Assembly (NCBI GenBank): GCA_017893485.1
Contig: CM030358.1
Span: 256,058,477 to 256,122,476 of the forward strand
Source of the DNA: Hemerocallis citrina
Taxonomy: Eukaryota; Streptophyta; Magnoliopsida; Asparagales; Asphodelaceae
Length of the DNA stretch: 64,000 nucleotides
Direction of reading: 5' to 3'
Part shown: piece after piece, positions 34,145 through 46,404 of the stretch
Position numbering within the stretch: the first letter of the stretch is position 1
Layout: each line of letters starts with the position of its first letter
The notes under the pieces: generated by a model
Databases searched by the model: none
Seen by the model: only the letters and a program-made list of their open reading frames with translations
Told to the model about the DNA's origin: nothing
Translations under genes and position numbers: made by a program

Positions 34145-35405
34145 TCAAGCCTTAGACTTGAATTCTTCAATCTTGTCGCGGAACTGCCATAGGTTTTGTT
34201 CTCGCTCCCAACTAGACTCGCTCTCGGGTTGATCCTTCCAGCGCACATAGTACTCGGTCCAGTTAGGTGTGCCCCTCTTGCGAACAACTCGGTCGGCTAA
34301 GATCTCATCGACTTCCTTATCATATGAAACCACGTTTGCTAGTGGGGCTCGATGAGATACGTTCCTCCTTGGGTCCTCCTCGTCCCTACTATAAGGTTTG
34401 AGAAGGCTAACATGGAAAACTGGGTGGATCTTCAGGTGCGACGGCAAAGCTACCTTGTAGGATCTCGTGCCAACTTTCTCCACTACCCGGTACGGTCCCT
34501 CATATCTTCGTATTAAGCCTTTGTGAACTTGGCCCGTAGACTTGAACATCTTTTGGGGTAACTTCACCATCACCTCGTCACCTATAATGAATTCCCTCGG
34601 CTGCCTTTTCACATCGGCCCATTTCTTCATCCGTTTGGCCGCCTTGGTCAAATAGCTTCGGGCAATGTCTATCTCCTCATTCCACCCTTTGGCAAACTTG
34701 TAGGCTGGCAGGCTTGAATCAGTGTACTCCTTCGCTAGCTCTTGAGGTGTCATCGGTTGCTGTCCGGTTACTAGTTCAAAGGGACTCCTTCCCGTAGCCT
34801 CGCTCTTCTGCAGGTTATACGAAAACTGGGCCACGTCGAGCAACTTAGTCCAATCCCGCTGGTTGGCACTCACATAGTGCCGAAGGTATATCTCCAACAG
34901 GTGGTTCACCCTCTCTGTCTGGCCATCGGTTTGAGGATGAAAACTTGCGAAGAAGTGGAGATCCGAGCCCATCAACTTGAATAGTTCTCTCCAAAACTTG
35001 CCCGTGAAGCGCGGATCTCGATCACTTATGATGGTTCGAGGAAGTCCCCAATACTTGGCCACATGTTTGAAGAATAACCTTCCCGCTTCCTCGGCTGTGC
35101 AATCTCTCGGGGCTGGGATAAAGGTTCCATACTTAGAGAACCGATCTACTACAACCATTATGGAACCGCATCCCTCCGACAAAGGCAACGCTGAGATGAA
35201 GTCCATGGATATACTTTCCCATGGAAGCTCCGGTACGGGTAGTGGTTCCAACAACCCAGCTGACTTATCTTGTTCCACCTTGTCTTGTTGGCATATAAGA
35301 CAAGTATAAGCTTCCACATATCCCTCATGCTAGGCCAATAATAGGACCGCTCCACTAATGCTCGTGTACGGTGCGTGCCTGGATGTCCAGCCCACTTTGA
35401 ATCAT
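34145..35405 (-). pseudogene. int: Chromovirus integrase with C-terminal chromodomain
   Basis: The 390-aa open frame (35317-34145) has the catalytic triad D39 (SISMDF), D99 (IISDRD) and E135 (GQTERV), with the expected 35-residue D-E spacing. The C-terminal chromodomain is at about residues 335-388 (VDEILADRVV..YYVRWKDQP). It joins element DNA to the host genome, and the chromodomain can steer insertion to marked chromatin. The N-terminal zinc region (HDSKWAGHPGTH..CLICQQDK) is cut by a frameshift near 35320. A TAA (35410-35408) separates it from the upstream frame. The core is intact, but it is not translated in phase. Confidence 0.88.
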
Positions 35406-35409
35406 GACA

Positions 35410-36993
35410 TTATTTCAAGACTTCCCTTCTCAGGTTGTCCCACTTGGGAACATAGAGACGATCACCAACTGTGAGAAGAAGTCCGTCCTCCATCCAAAAT
35501 TTGCGTGTCTTGCCCTCCTTAGCCATATTCACCACATTAATAGCTAAGGGGTCATGACTCAATCCCTTCTTGATACGTTTGGCAAGGTCACACTCGACTT
35601 GGGAGATGGTCGTGAGCTCTGCCTTGCGACTTAATGCATCGGCTACCACGTTGGTCTTATCCGGCTTATATTCCATCACATAGTTAAACTCAGCCAAGAA
35701 GTCTTGCCAACGCGCTTGTTTGGGGCTTAGCTTCTTCAATTCTTCCAACTCGTGCGGAGCCATCCGGTAAGGTCCCATGGCTGGGGGTCTCGCACCCTGT
35801 TCAAGCTCTATCACGTGATCCACTTCCCATCTCGGATGTAACTCCTTCGGCAACTCCGGTGGCATCATGTCCATGAACTCTACCAACACTTCCTTCACTC
35901 CGGTCGACACACCCGTCTCTGTTGGAACATCTGCCTCCTTCAAGACAGCTAGATAAGTGGTCTCCCCCTTCTTGAAACATCTTTTGAGTTGCATGGCAGA
36001 TAAGCTCCTTGACTCCATCTTCCCTCTCTCCAAAGGTACTATGTGAATAGTAGATCCTTTTGCAATATGCATGATTGAGTCTTTCTCAAATGATAAGGGA
36101 AGTACCTTGTCCATAAAATCTATGCCCAAAACCATGCGGTTGTTATCCATAGGGACAACTGTCAAGTCAATAGTGCCTTCCCATCCTCCAAGCTGGATGG
36201 GTACTCCACGAGCTACTCCAAGGATGGGTTGAGATGATGAGTTGACGGCCTTCACCCAACCCAACTCCTTGGCGTACTTGATTCCCAACTTAACAGCCTC
36301 TTCTTCAGCAATGAAGTTATAAGATGCACCTATGTCCACTAATGCCTTGGTGGATCCTCCATTCACCTTGGCCTCCACGAACATGAGACCACCGACCTTG
36401 GTCTCGTTTTCCTTGGACACCTTCACCGTCTCATCCTTGGCCTTAAGAGAGTTAAGAAGACGCATGGAACCAACGTGCGTTCCCTCTTCCGCTTGACAAG
36501 CCATAGCATTAAGGGCCTTCCGTTTCGGGCAGTCTCGAATATAGTGTGGTCCGCTACACAAGTAATATTCCGGCTCCTTCTTCTTGCTTCCTCCCTCATT
36601 GGGCTTGTCCTTTTTGAACGGCTTGTCAAACTTCTTATCTTGTTTCACAAACTTGTTGGGCTTGTCTCCCACACTATTCTTCTTGTTGCCGCCGAAGTCT
36701 TTCTTGAATTCCACAAGGTCCTCCGCCACGACTATAGCTTCGTCTACGTCTTTGACGTTCCTCCTCTTGAGTTCTAAGTTGGCCCAAGATTGTAGTCCGT
36801 CCAAGAAGTAGAAAAGCTTATCTTCCTCATTCAGATCTGGTAACTCTAGCATCAAGGATGTAAATTCGGCAACATACTCCTTGATACTCCCGGTATGCCT
36901 CAGCCCACGTAGCTTTTTCATAGCTGCATCTTTGGCATTTTGAGGATAAAATTGCCTCTTGAGTTGTTGTTTGAACTCGTCCCAAGTATCCAC
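35410..36993 (-). pseudogene. gag-pol: Chromovirus gag C-terminus, protease and RNase H remnant fused by deletion
   Basis: 527-aa frame. It starts in the gag domain (DTWDEFKQQLKRQFYPQNAK). Next is a zinc knuckle whose first Cys is replaced (YYLCSGPHYIRDC, about 143-155). The protease has its active-site Asp as DIGAS (220-224). After PYRMAPHELEELKK (residue about 421, near position 35733) the chain jumps straight to LSPKQARWQDFLAEFNYVME. That block normally lies after RT in the RNase H/connection region. The RT domain is therefore absent, yet the reading frame is kept. Confidence 0.88.
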
Positions 36994-37035
36994 TGTGGAT
37001 AGCCCCTTGGCTATGTCACCATGCTTCCTTCTCCA

Positions 37036-37611
37036 TCATAATGCTGCATTTTCTTTCAAGTAAAGGACGGTTGTATCCACTTTGGGTTGGTCGTCCTTAA
37101 TTTCTACAGCATTGAAGTAGCACTCTAGGGACCAACAGAATTCATCGAGTTCTTTGGGATCACGCTTACCTCCATACTTCAAGGGTTCCGGTGCCTTAGT
37201 GCGTGGCATCTCCCTTGCAATAGTCCCACCTACTATTGCTGCCTTGCACAACTTCACCTCTTCTCCTTGGGTGTTGAACGCCTCTTGAAGCTGCACTATC
37301 TCTGCCTTGAACTCGGCCTTTAGGGTGTTGAGGACACCAAGGATCTCCTCCCTTAGGCCACCAACATCCTCTCTGACACCGTCCATGGTGTCATCCATGG
37401 CATCCATCCTTTCAATGGACTCCCCCATGGAAATCTCCACCTTAGCCAATCTTGAATCAAAGCTGGCCAAAACATCCATCGACTGCTCCCTCGCGTTCTT
37501 GCTCTTGTTCTTCTTGACATTTGTCTCCGCTCTTCTCCTATCACCAACTACCTCCACGTTGGTGGTGACATCACTCACGTTTCCCTCGCATCCAGCCATA
37601 ATCTCTGCCAA
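37036..37611 (-). pseudogene. gag: Chromovirus gag N-terminal part
   Basis: 191-aa frame from MAEIMAGCEG, with a basic segment (NVKKNKSKNAREQ), a long coiled-coil stretch, then LKYGGKRDPKELDEFCWSLE, the start of the retrotransposon gag domain. A TGA after ENAAL stops it where a Trp codon is expected, and the domain resumes in the next frame (36993). Confidence 0.85.
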
Positions 37612-37622
37612 ACGAAAACCTT

Positions 37623-37635
37623 GGCTCTGATACCA
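37623..37635 (-). promoter_or_regulatory. Primer-binding site (initiator tRNA-Met) of the chromovirus
   Basis: The minus strand reads TGGTATCAGAGCC two bases after the 5' LTR. Confidence 0.9.
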
Positions 37636-37637
37636 CG

Positions 37638-38123
37638 TGTCACGGGATGACTTCTTTTTCTCAAGTCAAGCCGTGTGCCACCTAGCTTACTCCTTAGATC
37701 GAGGGCTAAGTCAGCCAAATTAAGGGTTAAGAAAGCAGAGGATTGAAGAGAAGTGAGCAAAGTAAGATGGAAGAGAATTTATTTATAGAGAACTTTACAA
37801 AAGTGGCTTGGAATGCTTTTCCTTGGATGGTTGGAGCAAATGAGGCTCCTCCCTATTTATAGTGCTAGCAAGATCTTTCTCCTCCTCAAGGGAAGGTTCT
37901 AGACTACAAGTGTTCTACTATGTACAAGAGTTCTCTAGAGAGTTCTACAATACTCCATAACTATGTACATTCTTCCAAAAGGTTCTAGTTCGCTCTAGAA
38001 TGTGCCACCTTGTCCTAGAGAATTCTAGAACGTTCTTGATCCTTTCGGGGCATTCTGGAGTGTTCCGGACTTCTCTCGAACAACCTGGATGCTTCCGGAA
38101 ACTTCTAGAATTTGTCCGTGACA
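37638..38123 (-). repeat. 5' LTR of the chromovirus
   Basis: Same length as the 3' LTR. The minus-strand TATA box (CTATAAATA) is at about 37854-37862. Heat-shock elements at 38023-38035 and a four-unit array at 38093-38110 lie upstream of it. Confidence 0.93.
38093..38110 (-). promoter_or_regulatory. Four-unit heat-shock element in the 5' LTR
   Basis: TTCCGGAAACTTCTAGAA fits TTCnnGAAnnTTCnnGAA exactly, the binding pattern for heat-shock factor trimers. Function is inferred from the motif only. Confidence 0.6.
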
Positions 38124-38465
38124 ATAAACTCACAAGTATTTAGGGAGGTGTATTCAATTTGGACTCTACAGGATTTTTTTTGGTATTTTAAAACTTCATG
38201 AGTATTCAATCAGGATTTTAAAATCTTAATGTATTCAATCAAGATTTTAAATATCTATCTAAATCTAATGGTATTCAACAACTGAACGATTTTAAATAAT
38301 TTTTAATTAGATTACTGATTTCGGAGGATATTCATAGATTAGGTATAAATACCAGTCCATGAGAAATCAGTTCTCTGACCTAGAGATTTTCACGTATTAT
38401 TTTATTTTTTCTCGCTCTAAACTGCGATACCCCAATCACAAATTCATCACCTCCCCATATACGGT

Positions 38466-38712
38466 CAGCTGTATATATATATATATATATATATATAACT
38501 AACTAACTAACTAACTAACTAACGTTGATTACTGATGTGGGTTGATATGAATAGCAGAACATATGCATAGAACATATGCATATGATGATGGATACTTGAG
38601 ATGATTGATTGGAAAGCTTTGATTACTGATGTGGGTTGATATGAATAGCAGAACATATGCATAGAACATATGCATATGATGATGGATACTTGAGATGATT
38701 GATTGGAAAACT
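38466..38712. repeat. (TA)n(ACTA)n tract and 94-bp tandem duplication
   Basis: GATTACTGATGTGGGTTGAT occurs at 38527 and 38621 and the following 94 bp are almost identical. Inside the Harbinger element. Confidence 0.85.
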
Positions 38713-39045
38713 TTGATTTTATAATTCTAGGTTTAATTTGTGATGATCAAATTTTGATTTTTATTCATAAAGTTAAAACTTCTCGATGCATGTTTAATGC
38801 TTGTGCTTGATACGAAGAATCAAGTTAAGACTATGCTTAGTTTCTGATTGATGGGTTATTTTGTATGTGTTGAAGGTTGAAGATAACACACGTATGTAAA
38901 GAACACATTTGGATTCTAAAGATGGGCATGTACTATTATTAGAAAGAGAACACATTTGGAAGATACAAGGTATGTCTGTGTTGAAGAATGCTATCAACAT
39001 TCTTACTCATTGTGAGCCACAATGGTCGATATTGTATTGTTCGTA

Positions 39046-39926
39046 TAATGTTTGACCGTTCACATTTTTGTACTAGTCAAAACTTCAACAAAGTTTTGAA
39101 GGCCTTGAACAACATAGCACCACAAATGATAGTCAAGCCTGAATCCGCAGTGGCCTCTAAATAAGAGATTTTACCAGTTTTTGCCCTTATTTTAAGCTAT
39201 GGTTATTTTTTAAAGATTTTTTTAAATTTCATTAAAACCTAGTTTATTTAAAATAAAAAAAAATCTTTGCCTTATAGATTTTGCTGGGTTTTATTAATAA
39301 ATTTCTTTTTTGTTCTAGGATCGTATAGGTGTTATTGATGGTACCCATATTCCAGCAATGGTTAAAGATCGTGATGTTTGCAGCTATCGTAACCGTCATG
39401 GAATTAATTCCCAAAATATTTTAGCAGCTTGCAACTTTGATTTAGAATACATATATGTGATTAGTGGATGGGAAGGTTCGGCACATGATTCAAAAGTGTT
39501 AAATGATGCCTTATAAAGAAAAAATAGGCTAGAAGTGCCTCAAGGTAAATAATTATTTTTATCATTTTATGAACTTTCAATACATATATGTGATTAGTGG
39601 ATGGGAAGGTTCGGCACATGATTCAAAAGTGTTAAATGATGCCTTATAAAGAAAAAATAGGCTAGAAGTGCCTCAAGGTAAATAATTATTTTTATCATTT
39701 TATGAACTTTCAATATCTTTTTTAAAAAATAATTTTCTAGGACTTGGAAGTTTATCTTTTTATCTTGTTAATTTTATGTTAACTATGTACGAATTTTATG
39801 TGACATCCTAATAATTGTATATGTATTTTTAGGAAAATATTTTATAGTGAATTGTGGATTTGTTAATCAATGCCAATTCTTAGCTCCATTACTAGGTGTT
39901 CGATATCATCTCAAATAATTTGGTGG
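39046..39926 (+). pseudogene. Harbinger transposase, 5' part (three exon pieces)
   Basis: Piece 1 (about 39046-39165) reads FDRSHFCTSQNFNKVLKALN, the region before the catalytic core. Piece 2 (39319-39544) follows a TTCTAG acceptor and reads DRIGVIDGTHIPAMV, then GWEGSAHDSKVLNDA, carrying the first two catalytic Asp residues. Its donor is CAAG|GTAAAT. Piece 3 starts at 39833 (GKYFIVNCGFVNQ..GVRYHLK) and is cut at 39926 by the nested LTR-like element. In-frame TAA codons occur after NDAL and HLK, so the gene is dead. It once cut and pasted the element at TTA sites. Confidence 0.85.
39446..39711 (+). repeat. Perfect 133-bp tandem duplication across the transposase exon-intron border
   Basis: 39446-39578 and 39579-39711 look identical base for base. 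The unit contains the HDSKV coding block and the splice donor, so two donors are present. Confidence 0.9.
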
Positions 39927-40781
39927 TGTCACGCCCCGCTTCCTAAAAAGTAATACGGAATACAGATACGTGACTAAGCCCAGCGAATGATTTTCATCAT
40001 CCATAAGCTGTTCAGAATCTTTACAACATCTCACAGAAATAATAAGAGTCGGAAGCAAGAAAAGTCAACCACATATGCATAATCGAATCTAATATACCAA
40101 CAGAAATTTACTTGAAACCAAAATATAATAATTTCAAATAAATCAGATCTGAACAAGTCAATATCCTGGGTCACATTGTCCAAATACAAAATAAATCCAA
40201 GTATCAAATACAATTGTTCAAATAAGCAACAGAAATAATAATAAAAACTCCAGCACTAATATCTCATATCACCAACTTCATCTGGCAGCTGATCACCCTG
40301 GTCTGCAATTAAATAAATTGCAGGAAGAGAAAAAGAAAACATACTCCCGTCAATGCAAGTTACGGAACCGCTTGTAGTGCAGGATACAAGTACAGGAAAT
40401 AAATAAACAAATATAAAATAACAACAGAACAAACATAGCATGGTATAGGCATATCAACAGAAAAGAATATCTAACAAGAATTAGGACAACAGAATCAAAT
40501 AGCATGGAATACTAATAGGTACAAGTAACATGTATCAAGTGTCAACAGTATGCAGACAGGTATACAGATAGCAGTATCAGATAACAGTCAGACAGTAACA
40601 GATAACAATGTCCAATAGTATGTAATAGATAACAGTTAACAGATGTCAGTTCTTACAGTCTTGTGTTTATTCATGCATCCCAAATTTTTACTACATGGTT
40701 GCTACATTCAAACAAGTTGTGTTTAGATTTCGTAGGGGATCATATAGGGTCATGGACTCAGGTATCAGTAATCAGACAGTA

Positions 40782-40935
40782 AGAACCTATTGGTCATCAT
40801 TCGAGCACACCTTTCTATAGGAAAGTGTGCAGTCAGGTAATCAGTAACAATTTTCAGACAGTCAGAACCTATTGGTCCTCCTCTGAGTACACCTTCCTAT
40901 AGGAAAGTGTGCAGTCAGGTAATCAGTATAACAGT
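40782..40935. repeat. Two tandem units of 82 bp
   Basis: AGAACCTATTGGTC starts at 40782 and 40864. Each unit contains TATAGGAAAGTGTGCAGTCA. Confidence 0.8.
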
Positions 40936-41568
40936 ATCGTATTACATAACATATGCTCATTATGGAAAACATGGGCCGCCCCCTTCCAAGTACATATTTC
41001 TATAATTTCCCACTACTAGATCTTTCCCTTAACCACGGACTTGATTATTTATTATTATTATCAGACAGGCATGTATGTGTCATAAACTGAGCAAGAATAA
41101 CATGGTATAAGAAGGTAACAGGTTCAGGTGAAAGTTAAACATGTACAGGTGAAAGATAACTCATAATAGAATAGCACAACGAAAATTCTAGTTCAGGACA
41201 ACAAGACAATACTGCACTAAAACTGGGATTCCCGTTGCTACAAAAATGCAAATCTGGATCCGTCAAAGAATCTGAAAAATAGACTCCCGGCCGAATCCAG
41301 AAAATATATATAAGTCATATGGTATTTCACAAAAACAAGTCTCAAAACAGGTTTGTATCTAAAAAATGTGTTCAGTCAGAAATCAGTATTTTGTATTCAC
41401 GGTCAAGAAAACAGCATGAAAACTCATTAATTAAATCCACGAAAAAATATGGGGTATTCCCCTATAGGTTCAGCATCAGAATATAAAATTTCATAATTTT
41501 TTAATATAAATAGTTCAGTCAACAAAAATCAGAAAACATCAAGATGCAGTAGTTTTGTAAATTTGGAA

Positions 41569-42818
41569 GGGCAAAAGCCAAAATACCCCCCCCCCCCCCC
41601 AACGTTTGGCCTAAGTACAATATGCCCATATATCGTTTGAAAAAATACACTAAACCCATTAATCTGTTAACTTAACTTATTCCGTTGAGTTAGAATTATT
41701 GAATTACCTTTCTACCCTTACCCTTTCATATGTCAATCTCTTCTTTCTTCCTTTCTTCATTCCTTTTTTCTTATTTCATTTTTCTCTATTAACAACGATT
41801 TATTCGGCAATGATTTCTTTGAGACAGAGTACATGAACTGAGGTGCAAGACTCTTAACAATATCTGTGGAAGAAGAGAGTTCTATGAAACCATTGCACAC
41901 TAGAAAACAAAGATCTTAACTTTAGTCCTTAAAATTCAAATATCAACAGAGAAAACATCTGCAGTAAATTTAATTTAATAAAAAGATGCGCACTTGTTTG
42001 ATCGAGTAAAACTTCGTACAAATTTCAAACTAATCACAATAAATTTGGCAAAATAAAATATCAAATTAAATAATCTAACATATCCCATCTCATTCATAAT
42101 TGGATTGACATATTTGTCTAACTATTTAATGACATTATATTCATCAAAATTGATATCATAATGTGAAATTTAGAAGAAGGTCCACACCTGATTAGAAATT
42201 TTTTAAAATCAAATTCAAGTCGCGACCAACATTTATACTGTGGATATTTAAATTGTAAAGGACAATCTGAAAGTAACAACCCTTTCCCCCGTCTCAAAAT
42301 TATAGTTGTTATAAAACGAAGCCTCTAAGATTACCAAGAACTTTTGATAAATGAACAAGTTCCATGTGATCTGACTTGCTAATTCTTAAACTACCACATG
42401 CAATTTCATAAACGTTCGTGGATCATTACATGACCAATGAAACAATTTGCATGGTTCATCTGTTCCTTTTACAAACAGATATTCATGTGAAAATTAACTT
42501 ATTTAATCTTGTTCATTCAATAATACGTGTACACTACTGTAGCATCCCACTCTTCTAAAACGTTAGTGGACCGAAGAAATTGTTGTCGAAAAAATCGTTG
42601 TTAATAGGAAAAAAATGAAAGAAGAAAAAAGGAAGGAAGAAAGGAAGAAAGAAGAGATTGAGATATGAAAGGGTAAGGGTAGAAAGGTAATTCAATAATT
42701 CTAACTTAACGAAATAAGTTAAGTTAACGGAGTAATGGGTTTAGTGTATTTTTCAAACGTCATGTGGGCATATTGTTCTTAAGCCAAACGGGGGGGAGGG
42801 GTATTTTGGTTTTTGCCC
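41569..42818. mobile_element. 1250-bp Mutator-like non-autonomous element with long terminal inverted repeats
   Basis: The ends GGGCAAAAGCCAAAATACCC and GGGTATTTTGGTTTTTGCCC are inverse of each other. Inverted similarity runs about 200 bp inward, through CTACCCTTACCCTTTCATAT and its complement. The 9-bp flanks AATTTGGAA and AATCTGGAA match at eight positions. No transposase is encoded. Confidence 0.85.
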
Positions 42819-43747
42819 AATCTGGAATTATAAACACTGCAGTATGAAAACAGCAATATCTTACAAATCATAAATCGAAATCCAATTCCTCTAAAAGGGT
42901 GATAAAATAGATACAGTAGCCTAACTTTCATATTCACAAATATTATACAAACAGCAAGTAGAATAAGGTCGAAAATCAGCTTCTTTACTGAACAGTACGA
43001 AAATTCTGCATGTATAGTAATTGTTTGGAAACATAGAACGGTTTGTAAAACTCATCAAATAAATTCACAAAAATTCAGGGTTAATCCCAATCAAGTCTAG
43101 TTATATTGTGCAAAATATTGGATAAAAATAATGTTTTTTAACATCATGATAAAAATAGATTACTCTTCAGAATTCATAGAAAACAAAAACTGGAAATCTC
43201 TCTATACCTCTGTAGTAAAATAGACATAACTCACAACTCGTAAAACGAAACTGAAATCCGTCAGAAGGGTTGGAAAATAGACATAATTCTCTTCAATTTA
43301 TGTTCACAAATATTTTTCATATACTGACCTTAATAGGGTCTAAAATACAGAACAAAAGTAAGGTAACAGAAAATACAGAATTATTCTTCGAACATAAAAT
43401 CATCTAGTTCATGTAAACCTCATCCAAATCAACCCAAATATGAAATATAGTGTACTAGATGTCAAAAAAACATGGTATAGGGTATTTTGCAAGTCCACAA
43501 CAAGTATATCACAAATAACACATCAAGCACACGATATCACAAATTAGCATGCATATATACATCCAAAAAGTGGTCATCTCTAGTTGTTTCATGTCATGTA
43601 TATCGTGAGGCAACTATGGTCGAATCAACACAAAAGAGACAATATATAACAGAGGATTCACACACGAACTGTCTCAAGAACCCAACTACACTACAGGGGG
43701 TATTTAGTACTTGTATTACACAAAGAAAAGAATATTGGTTACTTGCC

Positions 43748-44260
43748 TTAACCGACGACGAAAACGATGCAAAGACCAAGAATAACGGGAACGGATTCCC
43801 GGAACACAAATAACGAACAGAAACCACGAACTACGAACCAATAAACACGTGCAACACACACATGTGCCACGAGAGAGCGAGCGGATGGAAGACAACAGTC
43901 AACGGCGAGAACGAGACAGCAGGAAGCGCTGTCACGACTGCAGTCGGAAGAGGGCAGCACACATGTGCTTTTTGCTGCAGGCTGTCGGGAGAGCACAGGC
44001 GTCGGAGCAGTGCAACCAGGGCGGCACAGCACAGTCGTGCTGTGCTGTTGTGTTGTCAAACCACAGGGAGAGGGACCAGGTGCGACGGGGAGGGCAGGGA
44101 CAGGGTGCACTGGTCGCTGCCTACAGTCGGAAGGGGAACATAGGCGCGATATCGGGGTACACAGGGGGCTTCAGGATGATGCAGGGAGATGAGGGACAGG
44201 AGAGATGGACGGGAAAAGGAGCAGGGCTAGGAGGTTGGGGGTGCAGTGTAAACAGGATGT
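43748..44260 (-). other. Leader-like region of LTR-like copy 2
   Basis: A GC-richer segment with open frames on both strands but no conserved domain. It ends at AAG|GCAAGTA, a strong GC-type splice-donor match that copy 1 shares at 10121-10130. Confidence 0.4.
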
Positions 44261-44743
44261 AGGGCTTAGGAGAATAGAAGGCGACTGATGGGTTTGAATA
44301 TGGGGAAGATGAATAAGCACATTAGCAGGGGTATAAATATATAGGCAGTGAATTAGGGTTGCACACTGTGTTCGGGTGTGGGCATATCGGGTTTGGGGAA
44401 AGTAACCGGGGCTTGGGTTTTTTGGGTATAAGCTTTAAAAGAAATGGATTTGGGTTTTAAGTGGGGTTTAAAGAAATAAAATCCAATAGGAGATAGGAAA
44501 CAAATGAATAAACAAAATAGGACATGAATGATCAAAATAATGGGGATCAAAAATAAAAGCTTGATCAATCAGAGACAAACAAAATGAGACAATTGAATCA
44601 AGGAGATGGACGACAAATCAAATAAATGAATATATTAAAAATAAAGATCCAATATATGGTCTAAAAAAATACAATGAAAGAAATACACCCAAAAAAAAAT
44701 ACACTCGAAAATACACAAAATGAAAAACAGGGATTACAGGTGG

Positions 44744-45040
44744 TGAATGCCGTCACCCCTGATATGCAAGCGAGTTGTTCAATCTTCGATATGCATCAAT
44801 GAGAAATGTAATTGAGAGTATATTTGGTATCTTCAAATCCCAGTCCACAATTTTCAAATTTGCACCTTCATTCAAATCTGAGACACAAGCATAACTAGTG
44901 CTAGCTTGTGTTGGATTACACAACTTTTGTTACAAAGAGTGTCGTTCTGATGAATTTCCTATTGAACCAGAAGATGATTCGTTATCACATCTTGACATGG
45001 AAGAGGAAAATCTAGAAGCACTTTCCTAAACTCAACAACA
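44744..45040 (+). pseudogene. Harbinger transposase, 3' part
   Basis: Continues exon piece 3 after the nested insertion: YASELFNLRYASMRNVIESI followed by FGIFKSQ, which carries the third catalytic acidic residue (Glu in NVIES). ETQA, a stop, and LVLACVGLHNFCYKECRSDE follow. The frame rejoins exactly when the insertion and one GGTGG are removed. Confidence 0.85.
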
Positions 45041-45482
45041 ACCAAGAACAGTATCTAATATTTGGAGACTTAGCATTGCTAAAGCTATGTGGTATGATAG
45101 GCCGCATGATGATGATGATGATGGAAATCAAGAGGATAACAATGAAAATGAGAATAATGAGAATCGAAGAGAATCGAAGAGATTATGAGAATCAAAATGG
45201 TTATAATGATAATATGGTTGGAATGGATGGGTAAATTTTTTATGATGTATTTCTTTAATTGTCTTTGCGTGTTCGGTAATATACTTTTTAATCGTCTTTG
45301 CATTTTAGGTAATTTATTTTGACATAGATCAAAAATAATTCGGTTTTAATAAAATTTGTTAAACTTTTTACTATATTATGGTTATTGTGACAATTCATAC
45401 AATTCTAAACGAATACTGATAAAACAATACAAAAAATATGTCAGAGTCCATATGAAATTAAAATAATCCATGGATTTAAAAC

Positions 45483-46404
45483 TAGGGGTGGACAACTATT
45501 ATCCGAACCGACCAATCCGAACCAATCCAACCCGAACCGACCGGTTTTTAACCAAACCAATTGGGGGTTTGGATTGGCTCGGTTCTTGATCTTCAATAAC
45601 CAACTGGACCGGTTCGATTGTTGGATGGGGCTTTCAGATAACTGATGAAACCGAACCGACCGTACCTCTATGCATAAGTCCATAAAAAATATAGTTCTCC
45701 TTTAATTTTTTGAATATAAAAATAGTCATTTCTCATTTTATTGGAGATACAAACAGTCTTCTTTAATTTGTTTTATACAAACCGAGCAATTGTTCTACCT
45801 ATGTTTTGATTCTCCATCATCATGTGTGTTATGTTGTTGAGAAATGCTTGATTTACAGTGTGGCCCAACTTAATAGAATCATGAAGTTGATGTAGCATTT
45901 AGTAATTACTTTAATCAAGTCAAGTAGAAATTGTAATCTAAATCTTTTTTTATTGTACCTGGAATTCAATTAGCTATGGTTATTTAATGTTTCGTTTATG
46001 ATAATAAACTAAGATTACAGAAGTATGCAAGTGAAAAAGTAGTTTATCTCACCCATTTAAACGTCATAATCTCAAACAACTAGTGCAAAATTTATTAACA
46101 ACTTGTGGTTTTATGAATCTTCATTTTAAATTCATTTCTAAATAACAAATACCAGGTTGTTTCTTAACTTTGATTGAAGTTGATCTTTTAATTTCAACAA
46201 AATTATGAATGATGTTGAAGGTGAAAAGTAGCACGCCAAACCGACTATCCAATCCAATCCAAACTGAGCATAATCGGCTTGGATGGAAACCGATCCAATT
46301 AAGGTTCGGATTGGTTGCGGATGAGAAAATTAAAAAACCGATCTTCTTTGGATCGGTGCTGGATGATCCATATTAGGTCGGATACCGACCGATGCCCACC
46401 CCTA
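45483..46404. mobile_element. 922-bp hAT-type non-autonomous element inside the Harbinger element
   Basis: Ends TAGGGGTGG and CCACCCCTA, flanked by identical 8-bp TTTAAAAC duplications (45475-45482 and 46405-46412), as for hAT elements. The interior near each end is rich in inverted CCGAACC/GGTTCGG blocks. No transposase. Confidence 0.88.

Larger units (their letters stand above)
33628..38123 (-). mobile_element. Ty3/gypsy chromovirus with two LTRs, RT deleted
   Basis: 486-bp LTRs at both ends (TGTCACGG..CCGTGACA) differ by about 15 bases by eye, roughly 97% identity. ATAA flanks both ends. The minus-strand order is tRNA-Met primer site, gag, protease, RNase H remnant, integrase with chromodomain, polypurine tract. 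The integrase-last order and the chromodomain define a chromovirus. Most of RT is missing, so it cannot copy itself. Confidence 0.92.
39927..44738 (-). mobile_element. Large LTR-like non-coding element, copy 2, inside the Harbinger transposase
   Basis: TGTCACGCCCCG to GGGATTACA on the plus strand, flanked by GGTGG (39922-39926 and 44739-44743). It is the reverse-complement relative of 8589-12329. Both outer ends and internal blocks align in order. About 3.55 kb once the nested 1250-bp MITE is removed. No LTR-retrotransposon protein, primer site or internal LTR pair was seen. Confidence 0.85.

Noticed and set aside
43748..44262. Overlapping 120-aa and 137-aa frames on opposite strands
   Set aside because: GC-richer patch with frames on both strands and no conserved domain.
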